Part shown: in pieces, positions 33,858 through 46,490 of the stretch
How positions within the stretch are numbered: position 1 is the first letter of the stretch
How the letters are laid out: each line of letters opens with the position of its first letter
Source of the DNA: Rhododendron vialii
Lineage: Eukaryota > Streptophyta > Magnoliopsida > Ericales > Ericaceae
DNA length: 64,000 bases
NCBI RefSeq assembly: GCF_030253575.1
Contig: NC_080564.1
Span: 3,516,501 to 3,580,500 of the forward strand
Reading direction: 5' to 3'
Program-made: the position numbers and the translations under genes
The notes under the pieces: generated by a model
Seen by the model: only the letters and a program-made list of their open reading frames with translations
Database searches by the model: none
Told to the model about the DNA's origin: nothing

Positions 33858-34005
33858 CTTTCTTTTCTTTTTTTGTCATTCGTTAATCCTAATTTACTCT
33901 ATCTAGGAGATTTTGGGAGGGGAATGGGTGCTTACAGGAATCAAACCTTGTCCATATGCATAAGAGTATAAAAGAGACACCGACTGCACTTCACTCCACT
34001 TGCCT
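33858..34005 (-). mobile_element. SINE, family A copy 2
   Basis: Same family as 24826..24976: the plus strand starts with a T-rich run and TTTTGTCATTCGTTA and ends TCACTCCACTTGCC. It is flanked by 13-bp repeats ATTAACTCTTATT (33845..33857) and ATTAACCTCTATT (34006..34018), 11 of 13 matching, as expected for LINE-mediated insertion. Confidence 0.8.
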
Positions 34006-34460
34006 ATTAACCTCTATTCACGGGGGTAATAACTAGCTGAAAATTTGTAGAGCCTCGTCCAGTTTCAATGAATCAATGGGAGGCCTATCGGTTGCCTCGG
34101 GAGATCCTCCGACTGTCCCAATTATCATTCACAAAAATCTGAAAATTTTCCAACAATATAACAAAAGTACTTATTTTTTCATAATATTCTTCATTTACGA
34201 AACAATTATTAACAATTTTTTTTGTTACAGTGATTATTCGTGAATCGGCCATTCCTTCCTAGAAATAAGATTATTATCTTCTTCTACTTGCACCTTTTAT
34301 TTTGCGCCTATTAGTTTCATCATTATTGTAGGTCAATACAGTCTTGAACCACGTACGTTATCGGTTTCATCCATTATCAGCTATCATACATTGTTAGTTA
34401 CTCCTATTTGAGATATTTTGGGAATTAACTTAATTTCTTCAGCAAATCAAGCCACGCCTT

Positions 34461-34463
<3 letters not shown>

Positions 34464-34529
<66 letters not shown>
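34464..34529. repeat. (CT)n microsatellite
   Basis: About 33 uninterrupted CT units inside copy A of the duplication. Confidence 0.97.
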
Positions 34530-34531
<2 letters not shown>

Positions 34532-35712
34532 GCGTAATCTTGAAGATTTAGAAATATCACTCTCAAACCCAAATTCCAATATTCTCGTTGTTTTTCAGAA
34601 GCCAATTACAACCAACAAATCTTGCATGATTCAACTCTCAATACGTGCAAAGACTGAACTAATTAAGATGCCTATAAATAAAATAAAATAAAATAAAAAG
34701 AGAGAGTGAACTAAGATCAACCAAACCAATCATGCATGTCATGAGTCAAACCGTTCAATTTTTTTTGTACTTTACTGAACGAAGTGACACAAAAGATACC
34801 GGGAAATCCAATAACTAACCAATTGAAATAAAATCTCAACTATTATTGTTGTCATTGTTGTGGTGACGGGTGCATAATAGCAACAAAAAGATTTTAAAAA
34901 ATTAAACTAGAAAAGATGCTCAGGAGTGCCTTCATGCCATTTTGTTTACAATGAAAAAATAAATCCACGGGCACGAACTTTTTTTTTTTTTTTTGTTTAG
35001 AATGAAATTGAGAAAAATAAAGGAATTTTTTTATTATAATCATCAAAAAGTAAAATCCTGTAAAGTCCAAAAAAGCATAATTTCCGCTTTAATATAAACT
35101 TGATTCACTCTATTTTTTTTTAATTTCATTGATCATTTTTTGAATCACAATAATAAGAGGAAGAATGCGCCAAATGTTTTTCAAGTGGATTCATATCACA
35201 AAATGAAATAGATGATGTGTGATTTCAAGGACGGAGTTTGTGCAATTTATTTACTTCGTTATAAGGGTATTTTGGTACTTTTCTTGCAAATGTTAGTGCC
35301 ATCCATGACAAATTTGCTGATAATGTCAGTTAAAGTAGAGGAGACTAGTGTTGCTTCAAAAAGCTCAGGAGTACTATCTATTTGTGTTAAAAACCTGAAA
35401 TTTATCGTATTTATTTTTTCATTCTTCATATACGAAAACCAATATTAACAATTTTCTCTTACGATGATTCGTGAATTGTTCATTCCTTTCTAGAAATAAG
35501 ATTATGTTTTTCTGCTTAAACTTTTATTTTGCGCCTATTAGTTTTATAATTATTGTGGTTACTTACAATACAATCAAGAACTAATACACTCTTCATGAAG
35601 GTTAATTATCAACTTCATCTATTATCAGCTATCAGACATTGTCAGTAACTCGTATTTGAGATATTTTGGGAATTGACTTTCTTCAGCAAATCAACTCACG
35701 CATTCCGTTCTC

Positions 35713-35827
<115 letters not shown>

Positions 35828-36767
35828 TTATTTTATTTTGTAGTCTTGAAGATTTTTAGAAACATCACTCTCAAACCCAAATTCGAATATTCTTGTAGTT
35901 TTTTGAGAAGCCAATTACAACTAACCAATCTTGCATGATTCAACTCTAGCTCAATACGCACAAAAAGTGAACTCATGCACGTTTTTTCGTCTCAGACAAA
36001 TTTTGTGAATTTAATAATCCTATTATACCGATAGATTTCATCTTTTGATCCTTTGTAGTACGTTAATGAAATTCTTCTTCGTCATTCAAATAATAATAAT
36101 AACAATAATAATGCATAGAACTAAGATCAACCAACCAATCATGCATGTCATAAGTCAAACCTTTGAATTAAATCTTTACTTTATTGAAGGAATTGACACA
36201 AAAGATACAAGGGAAATCCAATATAACTAATAATCTATTGGAATAACATTTCAACTACGTATTTTTTAAATACAAAAGGGATTAACGTCTTAATTAACTT
36301 CTTGTACTGCGTCTATATCGAATTCATCTTCAAGTATCATCTCTAAATTGAAGCGATCGATTTGAGAATATATAAGAAAATCCGAACACAAAAACCATGT
36401 CAAAGACAAGAAGAAATTGATAGAGGTTAAAAAAGGCGAGTCCCGATCCTCTCATGCATGTGAAGCCTTTCATGTGACGAGCCTGTGTTTGACACGTCAC
36501 TCATTTAGTTTTAAGCAACGGTTGAGATTGCGCACCCATAAAAGTGACTCAAAACGATGTCGTTTTAAGTGTCTAAACAAAGGGGGAAAAAAACAGAATC
36601 CAAACTTTTCGTGTGGACATATCACTAAGGCTCTGTTCAGTTCTTGGGACTGTTGTGGGAAATGGCTGATTCCCAAATAAAAGTAAAGTGAGGTGAAGTA
36701 AAAAAAATGAAATTTATTTTTCTGTGTGTGGTACTTTTATCAGTACGGTTAGAAAGGAATTCTCTAT

Positions 36768-36977
36768 TTTTTTTTTTTTGATAATGCAGGATGTCTCAGG
36801 CCAGCTTGCGTACACCTTAAACTAATCCCTACAGCCCCTCCCACAGCCGTTTCACACGTTTATGCGCAGAGTGAGGTGACCCTAAGAGTTGTTGATAAGG
36901 AGAATCGAGTTTGAAACCTTAGGATGGAGCAAATACCTAAGTCCTAAGCCAAGACCACTTGGCCAGCCAACCCATGA
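36768..36977 (-). mobile_element. tRNA-derived SINE, second family
   Basis: On the minus strand it starts GGGTTGGCTGGCCAAGTGG (A box), has a B-box-like GGTTTCAAACTCGATTC and ends in an A tail (T run at 36768-36780 on the plus strand). Length is about 210 bp. The arrangement resembles plant Au-type SINEs. Confidence 0.7.
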
Positions 36978-37028
36978 TTCGGCTCTGGTCGTTTGGCCAT
37001 TAAGAGGAAAACGTAGAATCATGCTTAA

Positions 37029-37674
37029 GAGCATGTACACAAGTGTAGTTAAATGTGGTATATTAGGTAAAATAAAGAAGGAAACCCACAAAACCCTGTA
37101 ACACCTGCGTACACAAAGGTAAAATGGATTTGCTTCAATTGCTCGGTAAGTTTACCGAGGTACTGTTCATGAGCATTCCCTTAAACAATTGTCACTCTCT
37201 CCTCCTCACTCTCTCCCGTTCTTGACCCCTCTCTCTCTCTCTCTCATGCGTAGCCGCCTCCGACGCTGGCTACGTCTCCAACTGCCTCCTCAAGAGCACT
37301 CTGGCCACCGACGCAACCAAGAAGTCCGAGTGATTTGAAGATGAAGCTCGTGACGGCAACGATAACAGGGATGTTAATCGACGAACAGCTTGTGGCGATT
37401 TTCTCGATCGACAAAGTTCTGTTGCTGACAGAACTTTTCAAGGACTAGCGCCACCGGAGACAGTGGCTGATGCGCCGAAGCCGGCGGCAAATTCCCCGGC
37501 GGTGTGGAGAGAGAATAATTCTAAAATTGAATAATGGAGTATTTTATAATAGTTTATAAGAATAGAGATGATAACAGAAAGGATTAGTGTGGAGTCGAAA
37601 ATGGTTTTAATAACTAAAATGAAAAAAATGAACTATTGATTGACTCAAATACATTTTTCTTGATGGACATGCTC
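37029..37674. mobile_element. PIF/Harbinger-type MITE with a GC-rich insert
   Basis: The ends are GAGCATGTACACAA and, on the complement, GAGCATGTCCATC. They are flanked by the 3-bp duplication TAA (37026..37028 and 37675..37677). The outer parts match the elements at 56585 and 57077. The middle (about 37245-37510) is GC-rich and coding-like and is absent from the other copies; it may be captured host DNA. I do not recognise its product. Confidence 0.72.
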
Positions 37675-37996
37675 TAAGGACGAGATATTAGTGTGGTAAA
37701 GAACTGCAGATATAGGAAGGTCTCTCCAATTGTCAAAGCTGGTACTTCTCGTGCTTGAACTGTAACCATGGGAACCTCCATCAACTTCACCGAAGTAAGA
37801 ATTATTTTTGACCGCAAAAAATTACTTTTGGTTGCAAAAAATTACTCCTAATCGTATAAAATTACTCTTGGCCGCAAAAAATTGCGAGACCATAATTCAT
37901 TATTGGCGGCCAAGAATAATTATTTGCAGCCAAAAGTAATTCTATGCAGCCACGAGTAATTTTTTGCAGTCAGGAGTAATTCTTTGCGGCTAAGAG

Positions 37997-40545
37997 CAGG
38001 GCCGGCTCTGGGCTAAGGCCCAAGAGGCCGGCGCCTTAAGCCCCCAAGAATGTGTAAAAACTAGAGCCTCCTATTATTTTGAGTATCCATTATATATGTC
38101 CAATCTTTTTAAGTATAGCAACACTAGAAATCCATTTTAATACTCAAATCGCCTATTTTACATTTAAGAGACACAGGCCCAATGGTTGGGACCAACCTGA
38201 CTTGCTCAATCAAAGGAAACAAAAAAGGAAAAAGAAAATGCGGATCACGGGCAGTTATCTTCTGTAGACACCCTATTTTGGATTTTCCAAATTATTTTAC
38301 TTCTCGGTCTTTCATTTCCCCAATGATGATTTTGGTCGAGAACAGTCTGAGGATAATAGTGTGTTCGAGTTTTGAGCGTCCCGAACCTCTTTCAAACCCT
38401 TCAAATCAAAGCCAAACAGCCCCAGCAAAACCCAACTGGCTTACGCCAGTACCCCGATGACGTACGTCAGTTAGCTGCTACGTGTCAGTCATCGACCGTT
38501 GACTCAGCTATCACTGGCGCACGTCGGTCCATATGTGGTGCACGCCAGTCAAATCCAGTCAAATCAACTTTATTCAGCCACATGGACGAGACTTTTGTGC
38601 CACCCTGACGTCGGCCACAGTCTCCCTGATGATTACTCTCGGCAGAGGCTTTCCCTCTCTCTCCTACACCCCCCATCAAGGCAAGTCCCATGCATTTAAT
38701 GCATGGGAGGCTCCTTTCCTCTTCCAACCAGCCAAACAAGGCCTTGGTCCCAACTGATCTCAGTCACTCCCCTTCTATAAATACCCCCCTTGCATTCATT
38801 TGCAAGGGGTTGGCCTCATTAAGAAGCACAAGTCTTCTTCTCCTCTCTTCTTGCTCTCTATTTTCTCTTCTTCCATTGAAAGAGAAAGGAAAGTAACCCA
38901 CCTCCATACGCCTTGCTGACGTACAGCCACCTTCTTAGCCTCCATCTTCAACCCATAAGCTCAATACCTCCTTCAAATCTCAATACCAAAAGGTATACCA
39001 CCTTTACGTTTCTTTCTGTTTTCGACTCCTGAGGGGAACTAGCAAGGCCCAGGCTAGTAAACAATACTAGTCCTGACCTTGGACTGGAAAAATACAACAA
39101 TCGTGTGAGATGGACCTTGGCGCACGCCAGTTATCCCATGCCGTACGCCAGTCATGGCAGTTCGAGCACAACTGGCGTGGGGATCATGGATCGTCATTTA
39201 TGTTATTTTATCTTTCTGTCAATCACCATTGCATGATAATAATCAGTTTATTGCTTTCTGTATCTAGAACTGTTTAGCTGTAGTAGTTACTGCTTGCTCC
39301 TTCATATTATTCAAAGGGCCTCTGGGATCCTTCTGGTCATGTTCCAGAGCCCAGATGATGCAAAGCCAAGCATGGGATCAAGGTCAAAGTGGCGTACGGC
39401 TATCCATAAGTGGCGTACGGCAGTTTATCCCAGGATCTAGTGGCTGGCCCTTGCATCCTAGTTTAATCTTGGCCTCTTTTATGTCTCCACTCTGTTTAAG
39501 GGGTTTCTTATCTATTTTTTTGGCTTCAAACCATCTCATCTGCCTGTAAATATATATTCTGTTTTATTTAACTATATGGTTTGTTCTGGGTGTGCGCTGG
39601 TCCCTTTCCAGAGCCCAGAGGGTTGAAAACAAGGACTGAGCAAACAAACAAGTGGAGTACGCCAGTTATGGGGTGGCGTGCGCATGTTCTATCAGCATGC
39701 AGTGGCTCGGCTAGTGCATACTGACACAGAATCTGCTCACGTCCCTGCAGGGCAGCGTACTTCAAGTTATCCAGTTTGCTCAGTGCTTGTTCTCAATCTA
39801 TATCTAGCATTGCAATCAAGTCATACATAAACATTTTGTCACATAAATTGCAACTTGTTACAGTTTTAAACCCCGTTAACTGTTCCCCCGCCCTAACTGG
39901 CTAAAAAATGATCAAATGAGAGGAAAATGCAAACGTTTTACAAAGAAATGCCCGAGTAGAGACCGATCTCCGGATTGGGCGAGAGGGGCGCCATAAAACC
40001 CTTCCCCTCTCGTAACCTGGCTCCCGAACCTCAGATATCGAAGGTGACGACGGACCAGTCTACAAGCCTTTTTCAAAATCAAGCAAACGTGGCAAACGTT
40101 TTTGAGTTCGGTTCCTTGGGTGCTTTCACCGCTAAAACCCGAGTGGCGACTCTGAATCGAGGCGTTTCGTCGCGCTTTTCCGAAAAGGGCAGCACCCAAT
40201 TCTTGTAAAACGGAGAATTTCCGGGGCGTGTGCCCACATCTTCATATAGAGCCCTTTAGAAAATGATTCCATGTGGTGGGTTCCTATATAAGTTTTATGC
40301 ATATTCTACCATTAACAGCTCTAATCTCCTAAACACACAATAAAATGGAAGAAGATGAATTAGAGATCAAAGAAGAGAAAACAGGATCAGAAATTAGTAT
40401 TTGTATGGATTTTTTCTTAGTCGAATACATGCATTTGGCTTTGAAAAAATCATTTAACTACTTGTTATTTTATTGTCGTAAATTTTATTAAGGGTCTCAT
40501 TGTCTGAATCCGTCTTAGGCCCTCAAAATCTCAGAGCCGGCCCTG
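37997..40545. mobile_element. hAT-type non-autonomous element
   Basis: It begins CAGGGCCGGCTCTG and ends with the exact complement, and is flanked by an exact 8-bp duplication GCTAAGAG (37989..37996 and 40546..40553), the hallmark of hAT transposition. Of its 2,549 bp, 1,981 are a later solo LTR plus one target copy, leaving about 570 bp of original element and no transposase. Confidence 0.92.
38263..40238 (+). mobile_element. Solo LTR nested in the hAT-type element
   Basis: It runs from TGTAGACACCC to GTGTGCCCACA and is bounded by an exact 5-bp duplication TCTTC (38258..38262 and 40239..40243). At 1,976 bp with no internal domain, it is a solo LTR, probably gypsy by length and ends. A TATAAATA promoter box lies at 38776..38783. 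The LTR repeats a partly palindromic motif related to ACTGGCGTACGCCAGT about ten times. It is unrelated to the solo LTR at 7102. Confidence 0.9.
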
Positions 40546-40619
40546 GCTAAGAGTAATTTTTCGCGGCCAAGAGTATTACTTTGCGACCAATAGTAATTCT
40601 TTGCGGCAAATTCTTTTTC

Positions 40620-41870
40620 TTTTTAACTCCTAAGTAAGATAACAAAACTGTTATTCAATACAACTTGAGTTGTTGGTTTAGATGATTTGGAGTTTCATAA
40701 TCTGTTTGGGATTGAAAATTATAGTTTTTTCGTTGGAGCATTTTGGGTCAACAGAGTTTCTAACTTTACTCCTTACTTGGTTATATGTATTCTTGAAACT
40801 ATTTTGCTTTTCTATTTTTCTAGATCAGTGAAAAATACAAGTGAGTTAGTGGATGTTCAGAAAATTGAATTCAAGTTGAAATTCCATATGATTATACATT
40901 CTTAATATATCTGATACTATCCCTGAATGCAACTAATTTGAATTACACAGATTTGATAACATTTGTTATATTAGACTATTTTATGAACCTCGTTAGAGAC
41001 CAATCTTATTCTTAAAATAAAATTTTTTGAGAAATAGATTTTGTTAGGAGAAGGAAAAAAAAATTGATTTATGGTTATTTGTAACGCTCCTCTCGCATGA
41101 GATGGGACCATACGCATATCCAGAACTCACATCATGTAAGATGGCATTAAAAACAACTTGTATCTAATAAATTTCAGAAAAATGGGGTTTGATACTTCAT
41201 TTAAACCATGTTTAGAAAGTACGGGTAAAGGCACGGGCAATTACTAGTATATGTCACGCGACCGCGCCAACTAACCTGCTAACTATTCACCTAACCACGT
41301 GGCTCAAAAGATTAACCTCAAATTATGCAGTAATTGCTCGCAATCATTTAAATTCCACATCCACTTTGATTACCTAGCCGATGTGGGACTCTTACAGGGG
41401 TCTCATAGTATATAAATGCACGGACAATTACTAGTATATATATCTAGCTGCATTCTTTCTACTGCCTCTATTTCGACCCGACCTCCTTCCTCTTCTGCTA
41501 ACTCATGTCCATCATGGAAATCAATAACAAAATGGACGGTCTGAATCTAGGTTTATAAAAGGGATGGATTGATTCAGTCAATAATTTTGAAGTTAAACCA
41601 TCCAAAACCGTCCATTTTATAAACATAAATACAATTTTTTATTCACCTATCGATGTCCTATGAATCCAAACGGATCAAATTACTATAAAAATGCACAGTT
41701 GGCCCCATTATGGTGATGGCGTAAAACCCAACGTTTTCACCGCCAGCGTAAAGAATTTAAACTCAAATATAAATTACCTAGTTTTATTCCTACCTAAATT
41801 AGGGTTGTGCACAAAAATTTTACTTCAGTTTCCAGTGGACGCATGATGCGAGACCCTGTCTGTTTACTAT
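40620..41870. other. AT-rich intergenic DNA with element debris
   Basis: No gene is supported. The string GATGTGGGACTCTTACA (near 41380) resembles LTR sequence, and 41660-41765 (CACCGCCAGCGTAAAGAATTT) resembles one arm of the foldback element at 10211..10643. Confidence 0.45.
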
Positions 41871-41929
41871 CTTAACTCGTTCTTCTACCAGAACGATGTC
41901 TATTTACTATCTAACTCGTTCTTCTACCA

Positions 41930-42130
41930 GAACAATATCTAGTTATTCTTCCGCACAACTCTGCCTCATATTTCCTTCTCGATCACTATGCTTAGAAAAA
42001 AACACATACATTGATCCATCATTAGAGTTCTACAAGCCAACGATATCTAGTTATTCTTCTGCTACAACATTGCTTCATATTTCGTTCTCGCTATGCTTAG
42101 AGAAAGCACATATATAGATCCATCCTTAGA
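41930..42130. repeat. ~105-bp tandem duplication
   Basis: Two adjacent copies share ATATCTAGTTATTCTTC, CTATGCTTAGA and AGATCCATC in the same order (about 41935-42040 and 42041-42145). Confidence 0.7.
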
Positions 42131-42289
42131 TTTCCATCTAAAGGTTCCATTGGTTACTAGCATGTTAATTTTTTCATGTATCTTCTGCAATTTTGAACAG
42201 TTCCATGTCATAGACAAAGACAGAATAAAGATCTTCATTTTACTATTGTGGTGGCAACACATCTTCTCTTTCGCTGTATTATTTCTACT

Positions 42290-42430
42290 GCGTTTAGCAT
42301 ACTGCAATGAGGATTCCCATCATTTCATTGATGCACTTGGTCAAGTTATTACACACCTACGACTCAATGAGTCCAACAAGTCAAATTGCCAAAAGTTTGA
42401 ATTGATTTATAGACCATATACCATATGTTG
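42290..42430. repeat. Distant copy of the TLP upstream repeat
   Basis: It contains GAGGATTCCCATCATTTCAT, GATGCACTTGGTCAAGTTAT and AGTCAAATTGCCAAAAGTTT, as in 17380-17480 and 30440-30560. It lies more than 11 kb beyond the last TLP gene. Confidence 0.55.
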
Positions 42431-42439
42431 CTTGACAGA

Positions 42440-43900
42440 TTCGTAAAAAAATAAAAAAGCAGCGTCGCGTGCCAAAATGGTTCTGGTTTTGTTGAGGTTG
42501 AAACTAACAGAACAAACTTGCACCATAACACAACCATGAACTAAGTAGGTATGAGATAAGGAGCCACATTTCCCAAAAAAAAATTCAGAACTCGTAACGA
42601 GGATAAGGAATAATTGAAACAACTGAATCAACAACGAACTTTATTCAAAAGATCCAATGCCGTGAAAAGGAACTTACCTCCATGTGAATGTGAATGCAGT
42701 GGCCTGTGGCCACACCTCGTGATTTCAGAAAGCCTGGCTATATCGGCTTCAGCAGGTAGCTTGTGTAACAAGGAATCATTGGAGCACTTTTAGTTCACCT
42801 GCAAAATAAGTTGATCCACCTATGACTCCTGAAAAGGGGATTTCTAAAACCTTCAGTCACAGGTAAGAATTTGTTTTAGGGATCGGCACCATTTTTTGTG
42901 CCCACACTACAAGGTGATCAGCGTATGACACCTAAAAGAGGCACAAGCTTGAAGATCCTTTGTTAAACCACCAGTCACAGCTTAGACCTTCTTAGCAGAT
43001 TAGGTGCACCATGAAGGGTCAGAACATAAAATCTTACTCTAACCACCAGAAATACCAAGATCTCAAAATTCACCATCATACTTGAGCAGCTTGCACTGAA
43101 ATCAAAACTCCAGATAAAGTTGACAAGACCACTACTGATGACAATCATCCACCATCCATTAACCATCACTGCGAAATCCACTGCCATCACACCACCCCTG
43201 CTGCCTCCAGACCACCCCACCACCAATACAAGCATTGAGTTTCTTTCACTTAGAAGTTCAAATGTGAAACTAACCCCAGAAAGTCACAAACCTAAGGATC
43301 AGAAACCACGGCCTGCCAGCATCGCTCCGCTGAACAGCAGTGCCAACTACACGGGTACCACTTCCAACACCAGCACCTCCAACCAATACAACCATCAGTC
43401 ATCAATTCCAACGGCAGAAATAAAACTATCCACAAAACAAATTTTCCTGCATACAGGACTTAGGAAGTTCATCTAAGATGATTGACTCATTAAGCTACTA
43501 ACCAAACACACAAAATTTGGCTTCATCTCTTCCTCGCGAAACCTAAAGAACCTACCTAACAGGACAATAGTTCGTGACTAATTTAGCTCCATGCAAGAAA
43601 AGGTTGGAGGGTCTTCTACACTGAGAGGTTGAACTTCACATATCAAAACCATGTAAGACAGAACAGAAACTGATGAATGCTTGGGAGGAGGCATGTCACC
43701 TGTCTACTGTTTAAGAACATATGCTCATGCTTAATGATCAGACTTAAGAGTTTACCAGGTCAAAAGGTAGTTAAATAATTTACACACCAGAATAGTTCAT
43801 ATACTACCCAATTTCACTTGAAAACAAAGGCACTTTTGAGTTTTGACATATATAAGACACCCATATTCATTTCCCTTTCCCATTATCATAAATCATCTGA
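42440..43900. other. Unassigned sequence, possibly flank of the CSP 3' copy
   Basis: No gene is recognised. An open frame at 43120..43476 (118 aa, Thr/Pro/Ser-rich) is low-complexity and lacks a family match. The stretch lies directly downstream of the partial CSP copy (in its orientation) and could be its 3' flank. Confidence 0.35.
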
Positions 43901-43949
43901 CCCAATTAAAGAGGTTTCAAGCTTTATTTGCAGATAAGTTGATAGTGGG

Positions 43950-44515
43950 CAGGAGCAAAAATTCCAGCATGGCAGAGGGCAAGGCTTAACAAAAAGCAAC
44001 AGTTGGATTCACAAGGAAAGCATTCACGGCCTATATTGTCATAAGTAAACTTAAACCAATATTAATAACAGAACCTCAAATGCACATCTCATTTAAAGAT
44101 TCAAGCAGCACTAAACCATCGGATCAGTAAATCTGGACATATACACTTGAAGCATAGTAATAGAAGTAAGATATCCCAAGTTCATCAATCCAAAAAAAAG
44201 TAAAACCCTTAAATCAGTTACCAAACCGCCACCGTTATACGTATATCAACGGGTAAGATTCTCACTCACATCATAAACATAAACCACAGACTATCACATT
44301 GAAGGATTCTGCCCGACGAAAGAAAAATCTGAACAGAAATAGCAGATTAAAGTATAAAAAAAAAAAATTTTTAAATACATGATAAAAAGATATCAATCAA
44401 TACCATTACTCTTTTCAAATCCGTCAAACCTCAATTGTCAAGGTTCTGAATTGTTGGCGCATTCTCTAGCGAAGTGCCCTTGCTCCCACAGTTGAAGCAT
44501 TTGCTTCCACTTGAC
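43950..44515 (-). pseudogene. Partial copy of the CSP gene 3' end
   Basis: 44455-44515 read on the minus strand gives the last zinc knuckle start KCFNCG, then shifts frame after a 1-bp loss (GGGAGCAAGGGCACTTCGC against GGGGAGCAAGGGCATTTCGC at 46982..47905). The similarity continues through the 3' flank (TCTCATTTAAAGATTCAAGC, AAACCATCGGATCAG, AATCAGTTACCAAACCGCC). Only the last codons and 3' UTR were copied. Confidence 0.75.
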
Positions 44516-44699
44516 ATGTTTCAGATCTACCTCCATACTAGTCTTGTCACAATAATAAACATACTTTCACTTAGCAAAAATAATAATAATAATAATAAAT
44601 CTATTTTCATTACGGATCTATCCTTAGTGTTAGTCCAGGGGCTTTGTCTCTTCATAGAGCATTAGAGACACCTCATTTTTCCGAGGGACTTATCAAATT

Positions 44700-45815
44700 T
44701 TTATTTCTAGGACCATATATCAAGCATATATGGTCCTTACCATACGAGGCAACGTGTAATTCTGGATCTATCATGTAAATGTGATCCAAATTTGATTAAA
44801 GACAACAGTAGTTTTGGATCCAACTTTTATTTTTAGCACCCATCAAGCATCATGTTCCTCCTTTCCTTTCGCTGCATTGTGTACTTTGGATCTCCCATGT
44901 AAATGTGATCCAAATTTCAGGCGAGAAAAGATTAGTTTTGGATCCAACTTGTCCTTCTACTTGACGGCCTGAGGCATAATAATATCCAGCCAATATATAT
45001 TGTGAATTCATGAGAGCAATATAGAACCAAGGCATCATGTCATAAGTCTTTGAATACCTACTGATTTGATCGAGAATCATATTTGAGGCATCATAATATT
45101 GAGGCAATTCTATTGTAAATTCATTCGAGCAACAGAGAAGAGAGAACTGAGCCAACGTATGGCATAAGTAACTCGAATAAATTTGATCCAACCATCGAAG
45201 AACTTTTTATTGTAGCCAGCAGCCTTACAACTGAATCAAACCTTCGGTGACCATAGTGTACTACTAGGAACTACGTTTTGTGGCCAGTAGTCCTTAGAAG
45301 TAGTAGCTATAAGAGAGGATAGATTGAATACCAACTGATTTGATCAAGAAACATATTTGAGGAATCATTATATTGTGAATGCATTCGAGCAACAGAGAAC
45401 TGAGCCAACATATGCCATAAGTAACTCGAATAAATTTGATCCAACCATCAAAGAACTTTTTACCGTAGCCAGCAGCCTTGCTACTGAATCACACCTTCGG
45501 TGACAATAGCATGCTACTACGTACTAGGTTTTGTGGCCATAGTCTCGTCAACCTACTAGGAAACTACAAGGATTTACGTTTTGTGGCCAGTAGCCTTGTC
45601 AACCAACTACAAATCTCTCTTTCACATTATATATAAGCAGTAGCAAGATAGAATATCTTTTTCATTTGATAAAGAATCTCAGAATTGAAGAAGTTTTTGA
45701 TCCAACAATCAAAGAAGTTTTTGATCCAACAATCGAAGAAGTTTTTATCGTACAACTTCGGTGACCAATAGCATACGACTAAGAACTACGTTTTGTGGCC
45801 AGTAATCTCGTCAAC
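44700..45815. repeat. Degenerate repeats with TTTTGTGGCCAGTAG cores
   Basis: Three to four imperfect copies (around 45180-45290, 45440-45560, 45700-45810) share AAGAACTTTTTAT, GTAGCCAGCAGCCTT, ACCTTCGGTGAC and ACTACGTTTTGTGGCCAGTA. An inner pair at 44750-44850 and 44880-44960 shares TGTAAATGTGATCCAAATTT. Open frames here show no recognisable domain. Confidence 0.7.
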
Positions 45816-46490
45816 TAGTTTACAAGGGTATTAGAAACCCCATTTTTAAGGTTGATATGCTACTCTACACCCAGGAGCCAGCTTTTGTTTTGTCTTTACT
45901 CAAGCCAATATTTTCCTTTATGAGGCCAACACTAGATTAGAAGACTTCTCATACTAGATGAGAAAATCCTAGACTTAAACAGTAGTCTTGCACCTAAAGG
46001 CCCCAACCAAATGCTGTCATGGTGAAATCAAAACACTCGCAAACAAGATCGTATAAAATACCGGCCAACTTTTATTTACCGGGCAAGTCTACCTCTTTTC
46101 ACTAAAAAGAATGGAAAAACACATAAAAAGCCATACATAACCAGATAATGAACCATTTGATACTGTTGTCGCATACCAAGTTGCAAAACAGGAAGAATAT
46201 AACAAAATGCAATTGCAAGTTGCAACCATCAACTGCCTCAAAAATATCTGTTTAGCTCCCCTAATCGGAGTTATGGAAAATTGGAGACAGATTCAGCCAG
46301 TTTGATGACACCGGTTCAATATCAAACACTATTTAGTATAGAATTCACATAAACTTCACAATAAGCATCAGACAGTTTAAGGCCTTAATATTCCTAAAAG
46401 AGCAGAACAAGAGGGAAAAAACAGTAACAGCGTGACAGTGCACAAGGCTTGATATCGAGCAACAATTATTTTGTTGCAAAGCATTCATAG

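Larger units (their letters stand above)
37798..40613. repeat. Foldback array of ~21-bp units, array 2, split by a hAT-type element
   Basis: The left part (37798..37996) and right part (40554..40613) form one array of units like TTGGCCGCAAAAAATTACTC that reverses direction near 37880 (GCGGCCAAGAATAATT). It is the same kind of structure as 25728..26232. Removing the hAT-type element and one copy of its 8-bp target duplication makes the repeats continuous. Confidence 0.8.

Noticed and set aside
36417-36680. 87-codon plus-strand frame
   Set aside because: No family match, composition like intergenic DNA, and no flanking gene structure.
43120-43476. 118-codon Thr/Pro-rich protein
   Set aside because: Low complexity, no recognisable domain, no splice or promoter context, and repeats nearby.
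44850-45191. 113-codon minus-strand frame
   Set aside because: It overlaps a degenerate repeat region and matches no family I know.
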